A stretch of DNA of 64,000 nucleotides from Aeromonas australiensis (GCF_000819725.1 NZ_CDDH01000079.1:1-64000), one strand, 5' to 3'. Shown: positions 39,868-49,906, numbered from the stretch's first letter. Numbers and translations are program-made. Notes: generated by a model not told the origin, from the letters alone.

Positions 39868-40860
39868 TCACTCGTAGAGGTAGCAGCGCACGAAGTGGTT
39901 GTCGGCAAGCTTGGTGATGGGGGGCAGCGTCTCCTTGCAGCGGGGCATCGCCTGATTGCAACGCCCGGCAAAGGGGCAGCCACAGGATTCCGGCGTCCAG
40001 AGCGGGATCTCCCCCTTGCGGCCCCCCTCCAGCTCGGCGTGGATGCTCTTCTCCGGGTCGGGCACCGCCGAGATGAGCAGCTGGGTGTAGGGGTGCTGCG
40101 GGTGGTGCAGGATCTCGTCCACCTCACCCCACTCCACCATGTGCCCCACATACATCACCGCCAGATCTTCCGCCACATAGCGGGCGGTGGCGATGTCGTG
40201 GGTGATGTAGAGCATGGAGACGCCGAGCTCGTTCTTCATCTGCTCCATCAGGTTGAGGATGCCGATGCGAATGGAGACGTCGAGCATGGAGGTGGGTTCG
40301 TCCGCCAGTACCACTTCCGCCTCCACCGCCAGATTGCGGGCGATGTTGACCCGCTGGCGCTGACCGCCGGAGAGCTGGTGCGGATACTTGGCCGCCGTTG
40401 CCTTGGCGGGGGTGAGCCCTACCTTCTCAAGCAGGGCGTAGACCATGTCGGGCAGCTCTTTCTTGTCGATCACCTTGCTGTGCAGCAGCAGGGGGCGGGC
40501 GATGTGGTGATAGATGGTGTGGGTCGGATTGAGCGAACCGAACGGATCTTGCCACACCATCTGCACGCTCTGGCGATAGTCCAGCAGGGCGGTGCCCTTG
40601 TTGAACTCCTCCAGATCGTGGCCGCGATAGAGAATGCGCCCGGCACTGAGCTTGTACATCTTGGCGATGATCTTGGCGATGGTGCTCTTGCCGGAGCCCG
40701 ACTCCCCGACCACCGCCAGGGCGCGGCCCCGGTGCAGGTTGAAGGTGATGTCGGAGAGTGCCCGCATCTTGCCACTTTTGATGGCATTGGAGTTGATGGG
40801 GAAGTCCTTGTAGAGGTGCTGGACTTCGATGATGGGTGCATCGGTTTTGGCGATTTGCAT
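39868..40860 (-). CDS. ABC transporter ATP-binding protein (chitobiose/oligopeptide type, DppF-like)
   Basis: This 330-residue Opp/Dpp-family ATPase has Walker A GESGSGKST, signature LSGGQRQRVNIARNLA, Walker B VVLADEPTSMLDVS, and a C-terminal oligopeptide-type [4Fe-4S]-like cysteine cluster (CGCPFAGRCNQAMPRC). It partners the neighbouring ATPase. The ATG at 40860 has AAGGA 8 bp upstream; the ATG at 40869 sits on that site. Corresponds to VC0616. Confidence 0.9.
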   Translation of the reverse strand: MQIAKTDAPIIEVQHLYKDFPINSNAIKSGKMRALSDITFNLHRGRALAVVGESGSGKSTIAKIIAKMYKLSAGRILYRGHDLEEFNKGTALLDYRQSVQMVWQDPFGSLNPTHTIYHHIARPLLLHSKVIDKKELPDMVYALLEKVGLTPAKATAAKYPHQLSGGQRQRVNIARNLAVEAEVVLADEPTSMLDVSIRIGILNLMEQMKNELGVSMLYITHDIATARYVAEDLAVMYVGHMVEWGEVDEILHHPQHPYTQLLISAVPDPEKSIHAELEGGRKGEIPLWTPESCGCPFAGRCNQAMPRCKETLPPITKLADNHFVRCYLYE

Positions 40861-40871
40861 GACAGACATCC

Positions 40872-41891
40872 TTAACAGCCAGCGGCCTTGTCCAGATAGA
40901 TCACGGGATCTTGTTGCAGTCCCTGCTCCTCATAGAGGTGGCAGGCGGTCTGTTGCCCGGGGCGGATCTCGGCCAATCTGGTGTACTCCTGACGGCAGCG
41001 ATCGTGCACCTTGCCGCAGCGGGCCTGAAAGCGGCAGCCGACCGGCACCTCCAGCAGGTTGAGCGGGGTGCCCGGGATCCCCTCCAGCACCTTCTTCGGC
41101 CCGTGCAGGGGGGGGAAGGAGTTGCCGAGCCCTCTGGTATAGGGGTGTAGCGGCGCGGTCAGGATCGCCTTGGAAGGAGCGACCTCCACCAGTTCACCGG
41201 CATACATGATGCCGATGCGATCGCAGAACTCCACCATCAGGGAGAGGTCGTGGGTGATAAACAGAATGGAGAAGTTGAACTTCTCTTTCAGGGCATAGAC
41301 CTTCTGCAGGATCTCCCGCTGTACCACCACATCGAGCGCTGTGGTCGGCTCATCCATGATGAGCAGCTCGGGGTTGAGCGCCATGGCGATGGCGATCACC
41401 AGCCGCTGGCGCATGCCGCCGGAGAACTGGTGCGGGTAATCCTTGAGCCGGCTCGGGTGGATATCGACGATGGCGAGCAGCTCCTGGGCGCGCTTGATCG
41501 CCTCATAGCGAGTCAGCCCCGGGTTGTGGGCCAGCAGCACGTCGCAGAACTGCTCCTCCATCCGCAGCACAGGGTTCAGGGCGTTCATGGCGGACTGGAA
41601 CACCACCGACACCTGTTGCCAGCGGTAGGCGCGCAGCCGCTCGTCGTTGTAGTGGAGGATGTTCTCCCCCTTGAACAGGATCTCGCCACCGCTGATGTAG
41701 GCGGGCGGCTTGTGCAGCCGGGCCACCGAGAAGGCGACGGTGGATTTGCCGCAGCCCGACTCACCGGCGAGACCGAAGATCTCGCCCTGTCGGATATCGA
41801 AGCTCACCGAGTTGACGGCGCGCACGTCGCCATTTTCGGTGATGTAGTCGACGCAAAGATTGCGTACTGACAGCAGGGGATGCTTGTTCAT
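40872..41891 (-). CDS. ABC transporter ATP-binding protein (DppD-like)
   Basis: This 339-residue Opp/Dpp-family ATPase has Walker [10 protein letters not shown], signature [16 protein letters not shown], Walker [14 protein letters not shown], and the C-terminal oligopeptide-type cysteine pattern ([15 protein letters not shown]). It powers the two permeases upstream. The start overlaps the stop of the preceding permease gene (ATGA), and AGGAGA precedes it. Corresponds to VC0617. Confidence 0.92.
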   Translation of the reverse strand: MNKHPLLSVRNLCVDYITENGDVRAVNSVSFDIRQGEIFGLAGESGCGKSTVAFSVARLHKPPAYISGGEILFKGENILHYNDERLRAYRWQQVSVVFQSAMNALNPVLRMEEQFCDVLLAHNPGLTRYEAIKRAQELLAIVDIHPSRLKDYPHQFSGGMRQRLVIAIAMALNPELLIMDEPTTALDVVVQREILQKVYALKEKFNFSILFITHDLSLMVEFCDRIGIMYAGELVEVAPSKAILTAPLHPYTRGLGNSFPPLHGPKKVLEGIPGTPLNLLEVPVGCRFQARCGKVHDRCRQEYTRLAEIRPGQQTACHLYEEQGLQQDPVIYLDKAAGC

Positions 41892-42808
41892 GCTCTCTTC
41901 TCCTGTGCTGTGGCAACCGGTGTGGTGACTGGCGCCGCGAGTTTCTTCCAGCGGCTCAACCCTTTGTGGGAACGCAGTTGCGGGTTGGCAATCTCGTCGA
42001 TGGCGAAGTTGAGCAGGGCCAGACCGGCACCCAGGGTGGCGATGGCAAAGCAGGGGGCCAGGATCTCCCACCAGGCGCCGACCAGAATGGCGCTGGAGGT
42101 CTGGGCGTTGTAGAGCATGATGCCCCAGCTCACCACGGTCGGGTCGCCGAGCCCGAGGAACTCCAGGGTCGCTTCGGTGACGATGGCGTAGATGATGGAG
42201 CCGATAAAGCTCACCCCTATGATGGAGATGAGGTTGGGCAGGATCTCCACCAGAATGATGCGCCAGGCCGGCTCGCCCAGCACTTCGGCGGCGATGACGA
42301 ACTCCTTCTCGCGCAGGGCCAGGGTCTGGGCGCGGATCACCCGCGCGCCATAGGCCCACGAGGTCAAGCCGATTATCACGGCAATCACCGTCGGTGACGC
42401 CTCCCCGATAAAGCTCGCCAGCACCAGTAGCAAGGGGAGGTTGGGGATCACCAGCACCACGTTCATCAGGAAGGTGAGGCATTCATCCACCAGACCCCCG
42501 AAGTAACCGGCGGTGATGCCGATGGCGACGGCCAGGGTGCAGACCAGCAGGCCTGCGCTGAAGCCCACCAGCAGCGAGATACGGGCACCGTTGGTGAACT
42601 GGGCCCAGATATCGTGGCCCATGCGGGTGGAACCCATCACGAACTCGGCACTGGGCGGCTGGTGCGGGCGAGCGACCCGTTTGGTCGGCTCGTTGCTGGC
42701 CAGAATGGGGGCAAAGATAGCCATCAGTACGAAGGTAACCACGATGGCGAGGCCACAGGCAGCCTTCTTGTTGCCCAGCAGGATTTTCAAGATAGTCGGC
42801 ATACGCAT
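41888..42808 (-). CDS. ABC transporter permease (DppC-like)
   Basis: This 306-residue inner membrane permease has six hydrophobic segments and the binding-protein-dependent transport signature EVLGEPAWRIILVEILPNL. The N-terminal helix and periplasmic loop LASNEPTKRVARPHQPPSAE are typical of OppC/DppC. The ATG at 42808 has AGGAGG upstream and is one base after the other permease stop. Corresponds to VC0618. Confidence 0.92.
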   Translation of the reverse strand: MRMPTILKILLGNKKAACGLAIVVTFVLMAIFAPILASNEPTKRVARPHQPPSAEFVMGSTRMGHDIWAQFTNGARISLLVGFSAGLLVCTLAVAIGITAGYFGGLVDECLTFLMNVVLVIPNLPLLLVLASFIGEASPTVIAVIIGLTSWAYGARVIRAQTLALREKEFVIAAEVLGEPAWRIILVEILPNLISIIGVSFIGSIIYAIVTEATLEFLGLGDPTVVSWGIMLYNAQTSSAILVGAWWEILAPCFAIATLGAGLALLNFAIDEIANPQLRSHKGLSRWKKLAAPVTTPVATAQEKRA

Positions 42809-42809
42809 C

Positions 42810-43793
42810 TTATTTGCCTCCTGTACGCAGACGGGGATCCAGGAAGACGTAGAGCACGTCCGCCAGGAAGTTGAAGCTGAGCATGGTGATGGTCATGATG
42901 AGCAGCTGCCCCTGAATGAGCGGGTAGTCGCGGGCCAGAATGCCCTGATAGAGGGTCAGGCCCAGGCCCGGATAGTTGAAGATCACCTCGGTGATGAGAG
43001 AGCCACCGATAACGAAACCGAGCGCCATGGAGAGGGCGGTGACGCTGGGCAGAATGGCATTGCGGGCGCCGTAGTTGAAGATCACCCGGTTGCTGGAGAG
43101 CCCCTTGGCCTTGGCCATGGTGATGTAATCCTCGCCGAGCAGGTTGATCATGTTGTTGCGCATGGTGATGAGAAAGCCCCCCACCTGCACCACGGCCAGG
43201 GTCAGCACCGGCATGATGGCGTGGGTCATGATGCTCTTGATGTGCTCCCAGCCAAAATCGGCTTTTATCTCGGGGCTGTAGGCGTAGCCGATGGGCAGCC
43301 ACTCGAGGCTGACCCCGAACAGGAACAGGGCAAGCAGGGAGACCACCACAGGCGGAATGGCCTGCATCACCAGGGTGAGCGGGGAGAGAATGCTGTCCAT
43401 CCGGCCGCCGCGATACCAGGCGGCGAAGATGCCGACGATGGAACCGAGGGAGAAGCTCAAAATGGTGGAGGTGCCGACCAGAAACAGGGTCCAGCCGATG
43501 GCACGGCCCAGCACGTCAGAGACCTGCTGCGGGTAGAAGCGCACCGAGGTGCCGAGATCCCAGGTGAAGACACTCTTCACATAGGTGAGAAACTGGGTGC
43601 CGATGGGGCCGTCGACAAAGCCGAAGGTGGCTTTGAGGGCTTCCAGGGCGGCGGGTTCCATCATGGCGCCAGCACGGGCAAACATCACGGAGACAGGATC
43701 CCCTGGCATGGCACGGGGTAACAGGAAGTTGATGGTGGCGGCTACCAGAAAGGCAACCAGGTAGAAGGAAAAGCGTCTCAGTATGAATCCCAT
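42810..43793 (-). CDS. ABC transporter permease (DppB-like)
   Basis: This 327-residue inner membrane permease of the DppB/OppB type starts MGFILRRFSFYLVAFLVAAT and carries the inner-loop signature GEDYITMAKAKGLSSNRVIF. The two permeases form the membrane pore for chitobiose. Corresponds to VC0619. Confidence 0.92.
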   Translation of the reverse strand: MGFILRRFSFYLVAFLVAATINFLLPRAMPGDPVSVMFARAGAMMEPAALEALKATFGFVDGPIGTQFLTYVKSVFTWDLGTSVRFYPQQVSDVLGRAIGWTLFLVGTSTILSFSLGSIVGIFAAWYRGGRMDSILSPLTLVMQAIPPVVVSLLALFLFGVSLEWLPIGYAYSPEIKADFGWEHIKSIMTHAIMPVLTLAVVQVGGFLITMRNNMINLLGEDYITMAKAKGLSSNRVIFNYGARNAILPSVTALSMALGFVIGGSLITEVIFNYPGLGLTLYQGILARDYPLIQGQLLIMTITMLSFNFLADVLYVFLDPRLRTGGK

Positions 43794-43885
43794 GATAGTA
43801 CCTTTTACTGCAAGTCTGCCCCGCGTCGGGTATAGCTACCCCAACCCCGGCGGTGCCGGGCAAGAAGGGGATTAACGGGGAAGAT

Positions 43886-43903
43886 GGCCCCCCGCAGGGG
43901 GCC
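43886..43903. other. Intra-operon hairpin after the binding-protein gene
   Basis: GGCCCCC-CGCA-GGGGGCC lies just before the first permease. Such hairpins after a binding-protein gene commonly reduce downstream expression and stabilise the binding-protein mRNA. Confidence 0.6.
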
Positions 43904-43911
43904 GGGATTGT

Positions 43912-45597
43912 TTAGCTGTTTGGCTTGAGGGACAACACGTGCAGCAGACGCTCAGGGGTATCCGGGTGGAGCTGAGGTTTCGCTACCGGGTTATCAGCAC
44001 TGAACCAGCCGTTGAAGCGCTTGGTGCTGTACTCATACCAGGTCGGGTTGTTGAAGACCGGAATGATGGTCTGGTTGGCACCAACACGATCCTGGATGGC
44101 GAACATGATCTCCTTCTGCTTGGCCGCATCGGCGGTCTGGGTGAAGTCATCGATCAGCTTGTCGAGTTCGGGATCCTTGTAACGGGGCGCGGCGAAGCGG
44201 TTGCCACGGTCACCCATGTTGCGGGAGTGGAATGCAGTCTCGAAGTACTTGTGCGGGTTGGCACCGGCAAAGTAGCCCTGCAGCGCCACGTCGAAGTTGC
44301 CAGTGATCAGGTTCTCGGTCCAGACGGTCGCTTCCGGGGTGGCGGTCTTGGCGTTCAGCCCCAGCGCCTGCAGCCCTTCTACACCGATCTGAACAGTGTT
44401 GACCCAGTCGGTCCAACCGTTCGGTACCAGCACCTTGAACTCGATCTTTTTGCAGCTAGGCGTGTCGAGGAACTTGTCGCCGTCACAATCCTTGTAGCCT
44501 GCCTCTTTGAGCAGTGCTTTGGCTTTCTCCAGGTCGAACTTGTTGTACTGGCCGTACTTCTTGTCCACTTCCGGGTTGTTCCAGGCGTCAAACGCCTTGC
44601 CCAGACCTGACGGGTACTCGTTGACGGTGGGGTAGCCGTAGCCCGCGATATCCACCATGGATTGTCTGTCCATCGCCATGGAGAAGGCGCGGCGGAAGTT
44701 GATGTCGTTGAAGGCTTCGTTATTGCCCGGGTGCTTGGTCTGGAAGTTGACGTTGAACGCCACGGTACCAGAGGCCGGGAACCAATATTTGTTGTTCTTC
44801 GGATCGTTACCGACGTAGAGGCGCTCGATATCCGGTACGAAGGAGCCGAACCAGTCGATGTCCCCCTTCATGACCGCTGCCAGCACCTGGTCGTTGGTGG
44901 CCAGCTGTGGCATGCGGATACAGTCGATAGCGAGGTTGGCGTTATCCCAGTAGTGCGGGTTGCGGCACTGGGTATAGAGCTGGGCGGAGAAGTTGTCCAC
45001 TTCGGTGAAGGGACCGCTGCCGACCGGCTTGTCATTGGTGAAGGCAACCGGATCTTTCACCGATTTCCACTGATGCTCCGGCACGATAGGCACCAGCACC
45101 AGATCGTTCACCACGTTGGTGTTGACCTCGGTCAGGTCGAATTTGACCTTGTTGGGGGCCAGCTTCTCGACGCTCTTGATCTGGGTCCAGATTGAGCGCT
45201 CATCCAGCGCCTTGTTGGCCTTGACCAGATTGAAGGAGAAGAGGATGTCATCGGCATCAAAGGCTTCGCCGTCAGACCACTTCACGCCATCACGCAGATC
45301 GAAGGTGACGGATTTCAGGTCATCGCTGAACGCATAGTTGGTGGCCAGACGATAGACGGGTTTGCCCCCTTGCATATCGTTGAAGATCACCAGCGGTTCA
45401 TAGATGAAGTGACGGGTGGTGTGCAGCAGGCCCGCTTGCAGGAAGGGGTTGAAGTTCTTGACCCAGGCGGTTTCCTGCTGTGCGACCATGGTCAGCACGG
45501 TTTTATTGTCTGCGGCCATGGCGTTACCGGCGGCACCGGCAAGCATCATGGTTCCCAGCATTACAGCGGTAGAGATTTTGGATACTTTGGCAAGCAT
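43912..45597 (-). CDS. Periplasmic chitobiose/oligosaccharide-binding protein (CBP, SBP_bac_5)
   Basis: This 561-residue periplasmic solute-binding protein of family 5 has a signal peptide (AVMLGTMMLAGAAGNAMA). A typical lobe signature VTFDLRDGVKWSDGEAF follows. It matches VC0620 (CBP) of Vibrio cholerae, which binds (GlcNAc)2, delivers it to the ABC transporter and, unliganded, holds ChiS inactive. The ATG at 45597 has AAAGGA upstream. It is the first gene of the operon and is followed by a stem-loop. Confidence 0.92.
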   Translation of the reverse strand: MLAKVSKISTAVMLGTMMLAGAAGNAMAADNKTVLTMVAQQETAWVKNFNPFLQAGLLHTTRHFIYEPLVIFNDMQGGKPVYRLATNYAFSDDLKSVTFDLRDGVKWSDGEAFDADDILFSFNLVKANKALDERSIWTQIKSVEKLAPNKVKFDLTEVNTNVVNDLVLVPIVPEHQWKSVKDPVAFTNDKPVGSGPFTEVDNFSAQLYTQCRNPHYWDNANLAIDCIRMPQLATNDQVLAAVMKGDIDWFGSFVPDIERLYVGNDPKNNKYWFPASGTVAFNVNFQTKHPGNNEAFNDINFRRAFSMAMDRQSMVDIAGYGYPTVNEYPSGLGKAFDAWNNPEVDKKYGQYNKFDLEKAKALLKEAGYKDCDGDKFLDTPSCKKIEFKVLVPNGWTDWVNTVQIGVEGLQALGLNAKTATPEATVWTENLITGNFDVALQGYFAGANPHKYFETAFHSRNMGDRGNRFAAPRYKDPELDKLIDDFTQTADAAKQKEIMFAIQDRVGANQTIIPVFNNPTWYEYSTKRFNGWFSADNPVAKPQLHPDTPERLLHVLSLKPNS

Positions 45598-45754
45598 ATG
45601 TTTTCCTTTCTTATTTTTTGGCATTCCCGAGGGTTCGCCTTGTTTTGTGTGAGCACCGGTTTCGCATGCTGATGAAATCGGCCCTCTGTGTTGGTCAGGT
45701 GTCTAACCTTTGTCGTTCTGTTTTCCAACGCCTTAAGCAAACCAGAATTAACAG

Positions 45755-45785
45755 GAAAACAACAACTATTGATTTCGTTGTTTTC
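45755..45785. promoter_or_regulatory. Inverted repeat GAAAACAAC-N13-GTTGTTTTC upstream of the operon
   Basis: A perfect 9-bp inverted repeat (45755-45763 and 45777-45785) lies about 160 bp before the CBP start. It lies in an A+T-rich promoter region that also contains repeated CGTCAA motifs. ChiS binds DNA upstream of the chb operon in Vibrio; this dyad is a candidate operator. No motif match was checked. Confidence 0.45.
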
Positions 45786-46012
45786 GTAAAAATTGACAGC
45801 GTTACGTCAATCTCGTCAAAATCGATTTTTATCTGTTTAAAATCATAAGTTTGCGTTATTTGCTCTCGCGTAAGAAGTGGTTGTGAAAATGGCGTATATG
45901 ACAAATTTGTGAATTGGATCTGCTCTCGGTTTCGGGGTTGTGCGGGGCTTTGTTTTGCGCAAAAAGAAACCAGATGGCCAATTGTGATCCGGCGCCCGTT
46001 CAGGGCGCCGTG

Positions 46013-49000
46013 TCACGGCTTGCGGTTGGCGAGTTGACGCAGGGTTTGGGCGCTGTGCTGCAACTGCTGGCGCTGGTGGTCATTGAGCGGGCAGTGGCCC
46101 AGCACATACTCGGTGGTGGCCACCACCGTCTTCCAGCGTGGTGACTTGGGCAGGGTGTCCAGACTCAGGTATTTGTCGAGGGTACGGGTCTGCGGGCTGG
46201 ATCTGTCCATATAGACCCGCCACAGCTTGCTCTTCTCTGCCAGCACGATTTTGCCCTTGCCAGTCCCCTGCTGCCAGGCATCCAGGGTGAGCTGCATGGT
46301 CTCTACCAGCGCCCGGCGCAGCGGCTCGTCATCCTGCTGGCGAATGAGGTCGTCCGCCAGCGAACGGAACTCGCCGCCAAGGCGGCTCAGCTCGCCCAGC
46401 AGCTGTTCATCTTCGATGATGGCTTGCCGCGAGAGGTTCTTGAGGGCGTTCTCCAGCGCCATCACCCGGTGCTCATCCTGACGCAGCTCGGTACTCAGAG
46501 TGAGGGCGAAAGCGGCTTGTCCTCCGAGCGCGATGGGCAGGGCACGGGCGTGGAGTACGTCCTTCTGCCCGGCCACCAGAAACTCCAGATTGTGTTCCCG
46601 CTCGTTGGCAAGGTCGGGCCACTGCTGTTGCAGCGGGGTGGTGAGCCACTCATTGAGGGGCTGCCCCTCCATGGCTTCCGGCTCCTGTCCCAGCAGGCGC
46701 GCCAGCACCCGGGAGGCAAACAGCACTGTGCCCTGCTCGTCGATAAAGATCATGGGATCGGCCCCTTCGCCGAGCAGGGCCAACAGCCGCTGCTGATCCT
46801 GATGGAGCCGATCCTGCAGGGTGAGGCGATGTTCGATCTCCTGCTTCAACAACCGGTTTTCTACCAGCGAGGCCCGTCCCGCCTTGGCTTCCAGCAGTGC
46901 CTTGACCCTGGCAAACAGCTCCTCCTTGCAGAAGGGTTTGACCAGATAGTCGTTGGCACCGGCCCCGAAGCCCTCCTCGATATCCTTGGGCTGGTTGAGG
47001 GCGGTGAGCAGCAGCACCGGCAACATATCTTTCGGGTGTTGCTGGCGCAGGCGACGGCAGACGTCAAAACCGGAGAGGGTCGGCATCATCACATCGAGCA
47101 GGATGAGGTCCACCGGCTCCTCGGCCAGCTTGGCCAGCGCATCGTGGCCGTCGCTGCTGGGCAGAATGCGGTAGCCGCAGGGCTGCAGCAGATGGCGCAG
47201 GATGTGCAGGTTGATGGGCTCGTCATCCACCACCAGAATGAGCGGCGCACCCTCGGGGGGAGAGGGCAGATCGTCGCTCTCCCAGTCCGGCAGGATCAGC
47301 GGTTGCTGGCGCACCAGCTGATGCTCGATCTGGCGGCTGCCCTGGGTCAGATTGGCCGCTTTGCCGGTGGCAAGGGGCAGGGTAAAGGCGAAGGTAGAGC
47401 CAACGCTCGGCTCGCTCTCGACAAACAGCTCGCCCCCCATCAGGTGCACCAGCTGGCGGGTGATGGAGAGGCCAAGGCCGGCCCCCTGTTTGCTCACCTC
47501 CGGGCTTATCTGCACCAGTGGCTCGAAGATGTGCTCCAGATGATCGGGGGCGATGCCGATGCCGGTATCCGTGACCTTGATGCGCAGGAAGTTGTTCTCG
47601 ACGATGGCACTGAGCACCACCTTGCCCTGCGGCGTGTACTTGATGGCGTTGCCCACCAGGTTGTAGAGCACCTGCTCGAGCCGCTGCTCATCGGCGAGCA
47701 CCGGCGGCAGTTCGGCCGGGCTGATATCCACCAGAGTGAGGGGTTTGGCCTGCACCAGATGCTGGCAGAGATCCAGTACCAGCCGGATAACGCCCTTGGA
47801 CGAGACGGGCTGGGGGTGGATCTCCAGCTGGCCGTAGCGCATCTGGTGGTAGTCCAGCAGATCGTCCACCAGGCGGGCCAGGCCGTCGGCGCTCTTGATA
47901 ATGAGGCCGAGCTGCTTTTGCTGCCCTTCGGTCAAATCCTGCTGGCTGGCGAGCATTGACTCGGCCATGCCCTTGATACCGTGAATGGGGGTGCGCAGCT
48001 CGTGGGAGGTGTTGGCCAGCAGTTCATCCTTGAGCTTGTCTGCCTGCTGCAGGCTGAGGTTCTGCTTGTGGGTCAGCTTGACCTGCTGTTGCAGCTCTTG
48101 GGTCTGCTGTTCGATCAGTTCGATCTTGTCCTTCACCGAGCGCTGCATATGGCGAAACGCTTCGGCCAGCCGGTCGATATCATCGCCGGTGCGCTCGATG
48201 GCGATGGGGTGATCCAGCGCGCCGTCGGCCACCTGCTCGGCTGCTTCGGTCAGGGAGCGCAGCGGCGCCGTGATAGAGTGGGAGAGCCAGCGGGAGAAGA
48301 GGATCAGTAGCAGTACCGAGCCCGCACCCAGCACAATCACCAGGGTTTCCAGCTGGCGGATCGGGGCATAGGCTTCCCGGGTGGAGATCTCGGCGATAAA
48401 GGCCCACTCGGTATCGAACACCTTCACCTGGGTATAGGCGGCCAGCACCTCGTCATCCTGGTAGGAGCGAAACAGACCGACCCCCTGCTCGCCGGAGAGG
48501 GTCTTGGTGATAAGGGGGGTTTGCAGTGGTCGGAAGTTGGGACTGAAGCTGTTCTCGACGCTGAACTCCGGCGCCAGCCAGGCATTGGCACGCATCCGCT
48601 TGTCGGGGCCTACCAGGATGGTTTCACCGGTTTTGCCGAGCCCTTCACGCTCCGCCATGATCTGGTTGAGCTTGTCCGGCAGCAGCTCGAATATGACCAC
48701 ACCACGCACATAGTCGTACTGCATCACGGGGGCCGCCAGGTAGGCGACCACCTGCCCGGTCAGTTCGTTGCGGCCAAAATCGGTGAACTCGAAGATCTGT
48801 TGCGGCTTCTGACCTCCGTCGAGGCGGCGCTTGATCTTGGCGAAGGTCTGGCCCAAGCCGCTGCTCTGATAGGTGCCGGAGAGCAGATTGGTGGCAAAGT
48901 TAGGGTGCTTGGTGACCGAATAGACCACATCACCGTTAAGATCCACCAGAAAGATGTCGCTGTAGTTGGACTTGCGCACCATATCGGCATAACCGCGATG

Positions 49001-49450
49001 AAAACGCTGGTGCACCCGGTCATACATCTCGTCGGCGAGGATAAGCGCCGTGATGGAGGGTTCGATCTCCACCTGACTGTCCGGTTTGCGCAGTTGATCC
49101 CAGGAGCCGGGCAGATAGCGTGCCTGAGCACGGCTGCGGGCCTCCTGCGGCGTGGTGCCCAACTTCTCGAAGGCGCCGGTAAAGCCATAGAAACGGCCGA
49201 TACTGTTGCCGGCAAAATCCTGCTGGGAGAAGTTGATGATCTGCTCTTTGAGGTTGTTGAAGTAATCCTCGAGCTGACTCTTTTTGATATTACGGACGGA
49301 GACCAGATGGTTGGAGGTCTGGGTGGTGAGATCCTTGCCGTGGCTATAGAGGAAGAAGAGGGTGATGACCAAAAATGGCACCATACCCAACATGAAAAAA
49401 GCCAGCATTAACTGCGGCCTGAGCCCACGAAGCGTGAAGATCCCTTTCAT
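46013..49450 (-). CDS. chiS: ChiS, membrane-anchored hybrid-kinase-like chitin regulator
   Basis: The protein is 1145 residues. TM1 (about 16-36) and TM2 (about 368-387) flank a periplasmic sensor domain that interacts with CBP. HAMP follows, then a HisKA-like helix with NTSHELRTPIHG (His484), an ATPase domain with NLVGNAIKYT, a receiver with phospho-Asp786 in LILLDVMMPTLSG, a PAS-like region, and a C-terminal region. In Vibrio cholerae the corresponding region is a cryptic DNA-binding domain that directly activates the chb promoter, without a phosphorelay. Length and order match V. cholerae ChiS (about 1129). It lies upstream of CBP on the same strand. The ATG at 49450 is chosen over a TTG at 49492. 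Confidence 0.93.
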   Translation of the reverse strand: MKGIFTLRGLRPQLMLAFFMLGMVPFLVITLFFLYSHGKDLTTQTSNHLVSVRNIKKSQLEDYFNNLKEQIINFSQQDFAGNSIGRFYGFTGAFEKLGTTPQEARSRAQARYLPGSWDQLRKPDSQVEIEPSITALILADEMYDRVHQRFHRGYADMVRKSNYSDIFLVDLNGDVVYSVTKHPNFATNLLSGTYQSSGLGQTFAKIKRRLDGGQKPQQIFEFTDFGRNELTGQVVAYLAAPVMQYDYVRGVVIFELLPDKLNQIMAEREGLGKTGETILVGPDKRMRANAWLAPEFSVENSFSPNFRPLQTPLITKTLSGEQGVGLFRSYQDDEVLAAYTQVKVFDTEWAFIAEISTREAYAPIRQLETLVIVLGAGSVLLLILFSRWLSHSITAPLRSLTEAAEQVADGALDHPIAIERTGDDIDRLAEAFRHMQRSVKDKIELIEQQTQELQQQVKLTHKQNLSLQQADKLKDELLANTSHELRTPIHGIKGMAESMLASQQDLTEGQQKQLGLIIKSADGLARLVDDLLDYHQMRYGQLEIHPQPVSSKGVIRLVLDLCQHLVQAKPLTLVDISPAELPPVLADEQRLEQVLYNLVGNAIKYTPQGKVVLSAIVENNFLRIKVTDTGIGIAPDHLEHIFEPLVQISPEVSKQGAGLGLSITRQLVHLMGGELFVESEPSVGSTFAFTLPLATGKAANLTQGSRQIEHQLVRQQPLILPDWESDDLPSPPEGAPLILVVDDEPINLHILRHLLQPCGYRILPSSDGHDALAKLAEEPVDLILLDVMMPTLSGFDVCRRLRQQHPKDMLPVLLLTALNQPKDIEEGFGAGANDYLVKPFCKEELFARVKALLEAKAGRASLVENRLLKQEIEHRLTLQDRLHQDQQRLLALLGEGADPMIFIDEQGTVLFASRVLARLLGQEPEAMEGQPLNEWLTTPLQQQWPDLANEREHNLEFLVAGQKDVLHARALPIALGGQAAFALTLSTELRQDEHRVMALENALKNLSRQAIIEDEQLLGELSRLGGEFRSLADDLIRQQDDEPLRRALVETMQLTLDAWQQGTGKGKIVLAEKSKLWRVYMDRSSPQTRTLDKYLSLDTLPKSPRWKTVVATTEYVLGHCPLNDHQRQQLQHSAQTLRQLANRKP

Positions 49451-49699
49451 CTTGTGATTTTCAATTGAGAATCCGGTTATTAAGCCGCTCAAGTCTCGAA
49501 CGAAAGCGTAATCATTTCAACGACTTTATCCCAAATTCGCTTGGTGGGTCACAGCTGGCTGGAGAAAAATGCAGCAAGGCGTTTAAACCCTGAGCAAACA
49601 AACTGCATCAGGGCTTAAATTGCGAAAAAGGGGTTGTGCTGGCGCTCGTGGTACGTATAATGCGCCTCGTTGTCAGGAAACTGGCACGAAAGCAGTAAC

Positions 49700-49775
<76 letters not shown>

Positions 49776-49832
49776 ATTTTCCATCGCATCAACGATGGAA
49801 CTCACTTTCAAGACAATCAGTCTTGTCAGCAT

Positions 49833-49906
49833 GGCGCGTTAGCAAAGCGGTTATGCAGCGGATTGCAAATCCGTTTAGTCCGGTTCGACTCCGGAACGTG
49901 CCTCCA
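49833..49906 (+). tRNA. tRNA-Cys (anticodon GCA)
   Basis: A 74-nt tRNA GGCGCGTTAGCAAAGCGG with anticodon loop TTGCAAA, T-arm CCGGTTCGACTCCGG, and encoded CCA. Same order (Gly, Cys) as the enteric glyW-cysT-leuZ operon without the leucine tRNA. Confidence 0.97.

Noticed and set aside
45695..45904. 69-codon frame between CBP and ChiS genes
   Set aside because: Falls in the A+T-rich promoter region with no ribosome site; the sequence is better explained as regulatory.
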